Shown here: positions 54,011 through 64,000 of the stretch, piece after piece
How the letters are laid out: each line of letters starts with the position of its first letter
Position numbering within the stretch: position 1 is the stretch's first letter
Assembly (NCBI GenBank): GCA_013397115.1
Contig: VWZW01006289.1
Span: 3,667,265 to 3,731,264, forward strand
Reading direction: 5' to 3'
Length of the DNA: 64,000 nucleotides
Origin: Edolisoma coerulescens
Taxonomy: Eukaryota; Chordata; Aves; Passeriformes; Campephagidae
Made by a program: the position numbers and the translations under genes
Notes under the pieces: model-generated
What the model saw: only the letters and a program-made list of their open reading frames with translations
What the model was told of the DNA's origin: nothing
Databases searched by the model: none

Positions 54011-57000
54011 TGCACCGGCACAACTAATGCCGCCCTCGGAGCGTTTTCTGGCGGTCTCTCCCCCACGTAACACAATTGCTCAATGTAGGCTGATGCTCTG
54101 ACAGCTCCACGGGACAGTTGGGTGAACTCCGAACAGGCACAGGGATCCAAGCCTTCTCCTGTTTACGTACAGGAAAGGAGAAGCCACAAAATAATACTGG
54201 TGAGTGAATGCCAAATCAAGTTTTATCTAAAATTGCACTTGTGCGTTCTCTGCTCCAGTCATTATGCTGTGTATTTGCTATAGAAATAAGGTATAGAAAG
54301 ATTAAGAAATGGAACTGTGACAGGAACAGCATGTTCACGGGTACACTTCAAAACACACCAGTGTTGTTCTCCATTGCAGTCAGTATTCCCGTTGCAGTGG
54401 GAAGAATATAACTGTTCTGAACCCTCCAGTCTGAGTATCTATTAGTTTAAACCATCTGAATCAAAAATATTTATGGTCGTGAAAAATCTCTGATCTACTT
54501 AAATTCTTCCAAATTTAGGTTTGGCGTTGAGTCATCATTATTCCCTGTCAAATGGTTTTGTGAAGTCACCCAAAATAATGAGATGTCACTTGCCTAGATA
54601 CATTAATAATTAGAAGGATTTATTGTAGTAGGCATCATGGGAAAGTGTAACTTTCCCATTAGATGTCCTTAATTAGAAAAGAATGTGTCAGATTTCAGAT
54701 CAACGTAGGGGAACTACAACTATCCATTAAAGAGAGAAGGACAAATAACGCAAGTGACAGCTCTTGCAGAAGTACAAAGGTTTAAATACTTTATAAATTA
54801 AGGGGATTGAAGGTGCTCATTTTCATCACTAAAGCTCTGTGACCTGTCTTCATCATCAGAAGGGTGCAGTCTCCGAACTGAATTAAACAACATAAAGAGC
54901 AAATGCTCTATATAATTCTGACAGTAGAATTTTTGTGAAATCAGTGGTTATTCCTTTTCCTGTCTTTCTGCAATGGCTCCTTAAGGTGGGCCAAACTGCT
55001 CTGGAAAGTGCTCAGTTATGCTAATATGAAAATTTTATAGTGACAATGGCATCTCTTGAACCACAGGAGCCATCACTAATACATTTGTTCAGTTGGTGGC
55101 AAGATGTGGGATAGAGAAGTGGTCTGACTGGCTTTTAAGATAAAAATTGGAGAGCTGTTAGGTAATTGTAACATGTGGGAGGCATACTGTAAATCCAAGC
55201 AGAATGAGGTGCCTAACTACTTGGGCATGTGCAAGGAGTTAATTTAAGTACCCATCTTTTGTGTCTTCCATGTGGCTCTAGGTAATTCCTCACAGACTCA
55301 GGCCAAGGGTTTTACTGGGTGTTACACAGAAGCTGGAAAGTAAGTCTTACAATGCTTACATTTACTTAAGAGTCGTGAGTGGAACCAGTTCATACTCATA
55401 TTTCTGCTCAATGCTTGGTAAACATTCAGGCATGTATTTTATTTATGCAGTCTTAAAATCGTGCCATGAATGACATCAAAGCAAGGGTAATTTAAGAAAG
55501 GGGAACATGTGTCTGCAGTTTGTTTCATCTTGCAAAGAGATACTGTTCTGAGATGGTGAGACTTAAAATTTTGCACTGTAAGCAAACTGCTCAATCTGGG
55601 ATATTGGATCTATTAATCCTATGTCAGTTACACCTGAAAGTTACTACAAGCTGATTTCTGTGGCCTACAGCTTCTACTACAAATTTTTCTGCAGCCTCTG
55701 TGAAATCAGTAACACTGGACTAGTGCCCAACTGACAGGTGGCCACATTACCAAGTTATCAGCTTGTTTCCTGCTCTTGATAAGTGTTTCATTAGGGATAG
55801 TTTTGGGAGGAAAGGAAATCTTTTAACAAGGAGGCTGAGCCACACCAATGGCTTTGTTAAATAAGGCTTTCCATTTTACCACTTTGTGCAGCATTTTGCT
55901 TGAAAATTATGTTTCTGTTCTTTTATGAGCTTTTATCTGAAGAATAGTTGTGATCATTGGGTTTGGATTTAGAAAAGGATATATCTGGTTTATCTGGAGG
56001 AGATAGGTGCTCAAAGCTTACGTAGTTCTGTGGGATTGAAAATGTGCATGTTTAAAACAAAGTTCAGGTAGAATGTTAAAGACGTGACTTAAATTCTGTT
56101 TTGAAGTACGGTGTGGAAGCCTTCTCTTTTCTAAATTCAACCTTTATCAGATATTCAATCCTAAGAATGCTAGGGAACACAGGGTGTGTTCCAAAGGGAT
56201 ACATAAAAAGCACCTTACTTCCATAAGTTATTAGCATCCAGCGTTTGTGTTTTTAATGAGCTGAAATGAGAAATCTTGTAAACTAATTTGAACAAAGTAC
56301 AGTGTCTTACTCAGAGCAAGGTTCTCAAATATCGGTCAACACTTGAAAACTCAGCAGTAGATCTTGACAAGATTCACATGTGAATGCCCAAGAGGTAACT
56401 GATCCATTGTTTTACTGAGTAAGGTGGTATGAATATTCTGAAGGCAGGACTAAACAAAGCTCACCTGCTCATTAAAAGGTACTGAAACCTGTCAATTTTA
56501 CATACTGTTTTGTAAATGAGAGTTCCTAAAACACACCTTTGTTTTCAAACCTTCTCTGAAAAACCTCTGGGGATAAGCAAGGTTTGGTATGACAAAGAAA
56601 ACATTTTATTCAGCTTTAAGAGCTGGAATGTCTGCCTCAGGAGAGTGTTGCATAGGATGCCTACACATCACACAATCGGTAGAGTTGACTATTCTTGTAG
56701 TAGTATTTTTAGTTTTAAAGTAAAATTGCCTGAAGCCACAGATGAGTCCTCAGCACACTGCTCTCTAACTAAGGATGCAAATTTAAATCGAAACTTTCCT
56801 TAAAAAGCCTCTTTAAAGGTTAGCTGTCCACTTGGCCTGAGTGAAGCACCTTTGACTTGAGGAAGACTAAAGTGCTGCAGGTGCTTGCACTTTAAAATAT
56901 TGGACAAGTTATGCCAGAGAAAGAGACAAAGAAAGAGATTGAAGCCGGATCACTGCCCGTTTATTTCTTTGGCAAGCAAGAGTCTTCATGTACCTGAATA

Positions 57001-57479
57001 CAGTAATATTAGGGCTTTTGCATCTTAAGAATCTCTTTTACATGAATTAAGGTTGATGAATCAGCATACCTGTTCACTTTTCATGTGTTGAAATACATGC
57101 CTGACTTAATTTTGCCAGTAAAAGCAATGTATTGAGCAGATTGTACAATGAAGAAGTTAACCAAAATGAATGGATGATTGAAAATTGTGTCGTTCAGATA
57201 CCTTAAGGTAACCAAATATGCAGACAGATATTTCAGGAGATACGAAATTTACCTGATGCCCCTTGAAGTCAAACCAGGTACTCTGAGTAAACCGTACCTG
57301 TTTTTGGTGGTGTACCCTGTACAACAATTGTGAATAATTATATATGTCATTACTGATGGGTAGCAATGTGTGCTCGTAGTCAAAATCAATGCTCAGACAC
57401 CAAACATCTTCCTGTTTACTGGGCTTTCAGGGCCTTGTTTGATATTAAGAGCTGGAGTGTATAGAGCTCTGTCTAGGGA
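54011..57479. other. Intergenic, nothing recognised
   Basis: AT-rich, no coding exon, RNA gene or repeat family that I can support. Confidence 0.5.
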
Positions 57480-59170
57480 ATGGACTGTGAGCCGCCTGAG
57501 AGCTTTTGGGTATCAATTACTGAGTACTGGGTGGTGTTGTAGTAGGTGTAAACTACAGGTGGCATAAGCAGGAAGAACAAATGGAAAAGGTCTTCTGTAG
57601 ACAGGATAAACCTCATTTTGCAGGCTGTGGTCGTCCTGGGGAAACTTCACCCACCCGATATCTTCCAAAGGAGCAACACAGATGGACATATGCAGTCTTG
57701 GAGGTTCCTGGACAATATTTCCTGACCCAAATGATAGAGGATTGAGTAGGGACAGGTGTTCTGGTGGACCCCATAATTACAAATGAGGAAGGTTGAGGAT
57801 GTGAAAGTTGAAATCAGCCTTGGCTGCAGTGGCCATGAGATGGTGGAGTTCAGAATCCTGAGGAGAGGAAGTAGGGCAAAAAGCAAGATCATGACCTTGG
57901 ATATCAGGAGAGCAGACTTTGGCCTTGAAGGGATCTGTTCAGGCAGACTCCCATGGAATAAGGCCCTGAATGGAAAAGAGGCCCAAGAAAGCTCTTTAAT
58001 ATGCAAGGATTACCTCCTCCAAGGTCAAGAGCAGTCCATTGCAACAAGCAGGAAGTCAGGGAAAAATACCAGGACGATTACATGAGTTAACAAGGAGTTC
58101 CTGGCAAAGCTCAAACATAAAAAGGACAGGCACTGTCTGAACGTGCAGAAATGATGTTAGGAAAGCCAAAATCCATCTAGAATTGAATCCAGTGGGGGAT
58201 GTTAAAGGTAGCAAGAAGACTTCTCACAGTACGTAATTAGCAAAGGAAGACTAGGGAAAAGATATGCCTGCTGCTGAATGGGGCAAGAGCCCTGGTGACA
58301 CATGACATGGGAGAGGCTGAGGTACTGAATGCCATCTTCACCTCAGTCTTTGTCAGAAAGAACTACCTTCAGAAATCTGAGGGCTGAGTGATCAAGGGGG
58401 AAGGCTGGAGCAAGGAAGTCTTACCTTTGATGGAAGGGGATCAAGTTAGAAAATAATTCATCAAACTGGACATATGTAAGTCCATGGGCTCTGGTGGGAT
58501 GCACCAATCAGAACTGAGGGAACTGGCATCATTGAAAGGCCATTCTTGATAATCTGTGAATGACATAGTCACTAGAAGTGTCTGAGGACTGCAAGAAAGC
58601 AAGTGTCATTTTGTCTCCAGAAAGGGCAAGAAGGAGGACCCCAGGAACTACTGGCCAATTACAGCCTCACCTCAATCCCTTTGAATGTGATGGAGCAGCT
58701 AATCCTGGAAACAATTTCCAGGCATATAAAGGACGAGTCATCACCCCAGGGAGTTATGCTTGACCACTTGATAATCTTCTAAAATGAAATGACTGCTGTG
58801 GTAGATGAGGAAGTGGATCTTGTCTGCCTCAACTTCTGTAAAGCTTTTGATGCTGTCTCCCACAAGGTTGTCATGGAGAAGGTGATGGAGTATAGGTTGA
58901 ACAGAAAGTGAGCTGGGATGAAAACTGGAGAGAGTCTAGCAAAAGACCACTAAGGGGATTTTGTCAGCACATAAAAATATTTGAAAGGAAGGTGCAAATA
59001 AGACATAATCAAGTGGCTGTGAAGTCTCCATCCTTGCAGATACTCAACAGTCATCTTAACATGGTAGTGGGCAGCTAGTTTTAGGTGGCCCTGCTTGAGC
59101 AGGGGGTTTGGACCAGATGACCTCCAGAGGTCCCTTCCAACCTCAGCCAAGCTGTGGCTCTGTGAGTTAA
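57480..59170 (+). mobile_element. CR1 LINE, long sense copy with internal deletions
   Basis: Runs in CR1 order. The endonuclease part is at 57480-57830 (GGTGGTGTTGTAGTAGGTGT, GTCGTCCTGGGGAAACTTCA, GGAGGTTCCTGG). Next comes GGCTGCAGTGGCCATGAGAT and GAGAGCAGACTTTGGCC, then GGCCCAAGAAAGCTC, and the RT start (AAAGCTTTTGATGCTGTCTC, about 58840). A jump then leads to the 3' end (GAGAGAGTCTAGCAAAAGAC, TGACCTCCAGAGGTCCCTTC, ending CTCTGTGA). Most of the RT region is deleted and frames are broken. A remnant with no activity. Confidence 0.9.
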
Positions 59171-61992
59171 CCATGCTTTTATTCTGGGGATGAAGATAGA
59201 CCAAATAAATAAATCTAATCTATATTTGCAACCTGATGCCTGAATCACAAAGTATAAAATGAAAGTGAGGAAAAGAGCTGCACAAGGTCAAGACACTCCA
59301 GCAAGTAGGGTTGTACTCTCTGACAACTAACAAATAGTTTCATTTCTCACTTGGGACTCACTTTGAGTAAGTAAAATGGCTGAACACTATCCAAAATGAT
59401 GGGGAATTAAACAGCCACATGAAAGATGTATTAATTTCTCCGTTATGGAAAGACAATATGTGAGATGTGTAAGAGAGGCCAGGGAGAAGAGACAGTACTT
59501 CCTGGGAGGTCTTGGTGTTGCTTCAGGAGTTCTTACCTGTTGCAGAGAGTTGGCAGAGCCACTGCTGATCTTTTTCTGCTACACCAACAGAGCCACTCTT
59601 ACTGCTTACTGACCCAGGAGCTCCACACTAGGATTCTGGAGCAATCTGGAGGTAGGGCAGAAGTCCATCGTGTTCAGTCCTTCCATTTAAGTCTAAATCC
59701 TGCTTGCTAAAGTATTTTACTCTGTGCTTTCACAGTGAGGAAGAGGTCCAGGGACTGTTGCCAGAGGAAGATTTGTGTAGCCATATTGATATAGGAGAAC
59801 TTGAGCTGCGTAAGTTTGCAGTCATCTGCAAAGAAGTCCTCAGACCTTAGGCTAGATGAAGTGGTTGGGTGCAGATGGGGATCAGTCTGAATCCTGTGAG
59901 AAGTGAGTTTAAACATCTGCCTCAGTCCTGTAGAGCAGGGAGTGTAGAAATGAACTTCCCAAAACATTGTGGAACAAAAGAGGGGCACATGAAAAGAATT
60001 TTCCAAGGAGCCTGTCTTCCTTTGCATTGATTTGTGAAGTCAACAGCTCCTTGCTTCTCGATGTGCTGGCCAAGAATGGTCTCTATTTAGAGGTGGGGGA
60101 AGTTGATAGAAACAGTTAACATGTGCCCAGGCTCTTTTTATCTGCCTGACTGTAAACATCCGTGGATATTAGCACAGTTTGTGTATATTTTTCCAATTAC
60201 CATAGAAGTGAGCATTGCTGCAGTGTAAGCATTTTCATCTATTTGTCTTTTGAGTAAACCCAAGAAAAATAACCGATACCAGAACATTGAAAACATTGCA
60301 AAATCACTAAGTGTTGCAGCTCATACAGATGTCCACTTTGACCTACTGTAATGCCATAAGTACAATTCTCAGTATTTTTACAGGCTTCATCTACCCAGTT
60401 TCATTATCTTATTAATCAAATCAGATTTCAGATGTGTATTTTTTTTTTTTACATGTGCAATATGAATGTGATTGGAAGGGTTGCAGCTTTCTATCCAGTG
60501 AATGTGACTTTGTACATGGAACAGCCCAAATATAATTACCAGTATGGACAAAGTCACCAAAGCATTTTCTATTCCATGTGACCAACAGAGCTGAATCGGC
60601 TATCAGTGTGCTTGATGAGTGGAGCTTCTGCTTTGCAGCCCACATTTTTTCAAAGCATAATGCAGTTTCTGTTTCCCTGTTGTTATGATTGTATGAGACA
60701 ATCCCTAGCTTTAGAAAAAGCAGCGGCAAGTCAGGGCATTAAAATTAAAGGGGAAAAAAATCTACACAAACCACTTAAGCACACTCATTATTATGGCCCT
60801 TGCTACCTCAGGCCACTGGAGAACTTATAATTTAGTCAGCATTATGCAGTTTGAAGTGTTTTATGTTCTGCATGGGAGCAGGCTGCAATTCAAATATCAG
60901 TGGCCATGAAAAATATGCACATACGTTTAGTATGAAAATCTCCAAGGGCATAACAGAAGAGACGGGCACATGTAGCTGCAGTGTGATGGAGAATTTCTGT
61001 GAATTAATCATTTGGACATAGTTTATCACCATTTTATATTTTGCCAGGGATGCTTCCTCGCCATTTGTTGGGAAAACTTATTATACATGCACATCTTAGA
61101 AAGATAATAAGGCCAAAGCCTTTGATGCTTAAAGGCAACAGCCTTTGTTAGATTCTGTTATGACACAGACAACTTCTCCACTGACAGAGCCATTCAGATA
61201 ACAAGAGTAATTGCTTATTTTATCGAGTTTAGGGAATTGCGCTCCATTCTCCCTTCTTGCCTACTACATTAGCTATTATGACCCATCTTCTACCATAATG
61301 TAGGGGGAGTAGAGTACGTGCATTTTTAAAGCTTTTCTTGAAAGAATAGAGTGCTGTATTTACATACTTCCTTCATTATTCCACAGGGCCAACACTTTAA
61401 TATATTCTTTCCAAAGAAGCAGAGTGGCATGTGTGTGCATGTGTGCATCTCTTTCTGTGCCTAGGTGTTTGTGTGCAGTTTAGTGCCTGAGCGGGTAGGG
61501 GAATGAGAAGGGCTCGTTTGGTTGTTTCTTTATACCTTCTTCTGACTGGAGACAATACCATTGTAATTGGTAGTAACAAAACTACAAACAGAGCAATTGT
61601 TTCTGACACTTTAAAAGAACTTTATTGACATCTCCAAACACGTGAGGAATTTTAAAGTAGAACTTTTCCACCTGTAAGACTTGGTCTGATCAAAAGCCTG
61701 ATAGTAGCTCCAGATGTAGCAATGAGGCTACAGAACAGATTCAAGCTCCTTTTGGGTAAAAAGAAAAAAAAACGGCCTAAGTTTGATTCAGCCTAATCCT
61801 GACAAAATTGCCAAAAGATAGCATTGCAAGGAGAGAATTAAAAAAAAAAAAAAAGCTTTCAAAATTTATGTGCCATCCAAAGATTTTAAAAGGTTCAAAC
61901 CCAATATTGAAGTATAAGGTTTAATATCTTAACATGCTGCTGTGCTTTACAGTTTTATTTCTTAGAAAAACCAGTTTTCTCCAGTATGACCA
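59171..61992. other. Intergenic; possible conserved non-coding DNA
   Basis: No gene seen. The stretch 60840-61320 is AT-rich, free of repeat words, and dense in short factor-like sites (CTTTGATG, CTTTGTTA, AGATAATAAG). Conservation cannot be judged from one sequence. A 15-A run lies near 61840. Confidence 0.45.
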
Positions 61993-62397
61993 TGTCCTGG
62001 TCCTGGCCAGGACAGGGTTAATTTTGCACTAGCCAGGAGGGGACATGGCTAGGACCCAGAAGTTATTCTGTACCTCGTTTCAGGGCACAAGGGGAAGGGA
62101 CTCTCCTTCTGGAAGGAAGGGCTCTCTTGCCTTCAGGGTGGCATGGCTGGAATTGTGGGCTCCACAGTGAGCATTTTGGCATGTGAATCACTCTTCTGCA
62201 CACTTTTGTTATTAATATTGTTGCTGTTACTGTTAGTTTTCTTTTCTCATTGTTGTTTCCAGTAAATTGTTCTTAGCACATTATTCTCTGCTTTTTGTGC
62301 CTCCAACTCCCCTCTCAAGGGCACCACAGGGGAGGGGCAGCAGCACTGGTTTTGGTGGGAGTACTAAACTGGAGAATACCATTCCTAAACCACAACA
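61993..62397 (+). mobile_element. Solo LTR of an endogenous retrovirus (ERVL-like), sense
   Basis: A 405-bp element beginning TGTCCTGGTCCTGGCCAGGA and ending AAACCACAACA. It is flanked by a perfect 5-bp target duplication GACCA (61988-61992 and 62398-62402). The TTAATTTT word after the start, a late T/G-rich stretch with a poly(A)-like AGTAAA (about 62262) and the AAACCACAACA end match a widespread avian LTR type. No internal viral region is present. The 5-bp duplication fits class III (ERVL). Confidence 0.9.
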
Positions 62398-62402
62398 GAC
62401 CA

Positions 62403-64000
62403 CTATAGCAAAGCCATGAAATGGTCAGAATCTGACTTCTGAAAGAACACAAACCAGTACTGATGTTTACAGAAGGACAACTTTCAAATGGAAGTTGGGA
62501 GTTAAATGGAAACCAAAGTGAATTATACCTCTTCCAGTGAATATAAATAGAATAATTTTCCAGAAGTGTAACCAAATATGAAGGCCAGTTCTGAGAAAAT
62601 TCCAGCAGCTGTTTCATGAAGGAGGAATTCATGATTTTTCCTCCCAAACAGGACCAGGTGCACTTTCACACTCCAGAAGCACTTGTTAGGAGGCTGTTAC
62701 ACATAAGAAAGAACTTTGTATTCCTTAACTCTTTTTTTTCCTGATTCATGTGAATGCCGTGGTAAAGTGTCTGAACTGACTCATCTAGCATCACTGCTAT
62801 CAGCTGGGTAGACTGGATGCCAGCTTCATTTCCCTGATGCTTGTTCTGCTTTTGTCTCCATGAAAAGGTCTGGTTAATACATCCACCTTTGTGTTTGTCA
62901 TATTTAAATGTGCAGCCAGATTCTCCATTTTGCAAGGATATTTTTCTTCATCTTTTGAAGTCACTCCATGAGGCTGGTAACAAATGATAGCTTGCCAGCT
63001 ACGGAGTGGGTATTAACAATGAATTTTTCATAGCAGACATTCATGCGATTGTCTTGTGGCTGACTGAGAGGACACAAGTGTGTTCTGCATCTCAGTGGAG
63101 CAGCTGGCAAGATAAGGAAAGTGTCTGGATGTGCTCTGCTCTAATTAGCTCCATAAAGAGGCAATTGGTCTATGCAGAAGGCTATGCTGGATTAATGAAA
63201 GTACGCCTTTTTCGGGACAGTCTCTCTGCATAGCACTGGTTCCTATAGATGGACCAACTCATTTGAGCCAGCTTATTTATGACTAAACTATCTCCGTTGT
63301 GCTTGTTGCCTTGTCATTTTCAACTGCTAGGTCAAGAGTGACATAACATTTCCGCAGATTTGATATCCTTGGCAAAACTAAGGAGATCTACCCCCTATGT
63401 ACTGAAGAAGTTTCATGAAACTGAGAGAAAAAGGGTAGAAATTTAACATTTCCTTTCACAAGTACTCCACCCCTATTTTCCTTTATAGGGAAATCACTTT
63501 GTTTCCTACAATGACACCTGCTACTCTGTACAGCTCCATGATCATTTTGCCTGCAGGGCTGTTGGATCAGGAATGTGTGGGATTCACAGGTGGGTTTCTG
63601 CTGTGTCCAAAAGGCTGTCCTACTGCTACCCTCAAGTCAGTTGTTTGTACAGATGGTGACCCTGCAAATGGGCTTCTGTTGCCCAGCAGCTTAGCACCCA
63701 GATACACAATGCTGGGCACATGCAGTGACTCTGACAAGCAGGACATGCCAGTCTTGCCAAGCTTCCAGGCTCTGTGTGTGCAGCAAATCTGACACATTCT
63801 GGGTTCACTGAGCTTACACTGTATGCCCAGAGTGTCTCCTCTGCACCTGAGCAGTAAATCCAGGTTGCCATGCATGCATGCAGTAGTCATTTGTGACTGA
63901 GTTCTGGGCATTTGGCAAGTAGTTCAAGCTACTGCTTCTTCGTGTAGTCCAGGAGAAATGTTCAAATCCCTTGTTTCCTGTGGGACCTGCTCCAAGTTGC
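62403..64000. other. Intergenic, no gene seen
   Basis: No coding exon recognised on either strand. The stretch 63020-63220 has homeobox-type words (CTAATTAGCTCC, CAATTGG, GGATTAATG) and no repeat features. Overlapping frames on both strands at 63500-63900 look like chance. Confidence 0.45.

Overview
The window is avian nuclear DNA. It holds one multi-exon vertebrate gene with GT-AG introns. It also holds several CR1 LINE fragments, some with the terminal ATTCTGTGA-type repeat typical of birds, and two solo retroviral LTRs of a TGTCCTGG... type that I associate with songbirds and their relatives. The order (bird) is well supported. Passerine is an inference from the LTR type.

Layout. 1-1880: flanking DNA with nothing I recognise. 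1880-2950: a CpG island carrying the promoter and first exon of ANKS6. 2275-44034: ANKS6 (ankyrin repeat and SAM domain protein 6, SamCystin) on the + strand. I place sixteen coding exons with consistent reading phases. The protein has N-terminal ankyrin repeats (exons 1-5), a Ser/Pro-rich low-complexity middle (exons 6-12) and a C-terminal SAM domain (exons 13-15). 44035-44750: its probable 3' UTR. 44750-64000: a gene-poor downstream region with CR1 fragments, a second CpG island at about 53.2-54.0 kb with a near-consensus CTCF motif, and a solo LTR at 62 kb. From mammalian synteny GABBR2 should lie further downstream on the same strand, but no GABBR2 coding sequence is visible here.

There is no operon-like system. 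From family knowledge, ANKS6 acts in the inversin compartment of primary cilia with INVS, NPHP3 and NEK8, and binds the SAM proteins ANKS3 and BICC1.

The most useful observations are these. (1) A single N at 2414 hides lost sequence and a frame break inside exon 1, so naive gene models will mis-start. (2) An unlisted 117-bp symmetric cassette exon at 33435-33551 would insert 39 residues just before the SAM domain. (3) Two mutually exclusive C-termini are possible: read-through at the exon 15 donor, or splicing to a distal exon at 43985. (4) A GC-rich island inside intron 6 has a TATA box and a splice donor, and could start a SAM-only transcript. (5) Two solo LTRs have perfect 5-bp target duplications (AAGAC and GACCA). 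I found no previously undescribed system beyond these; the cassette exon is the strongest candidate for something new.
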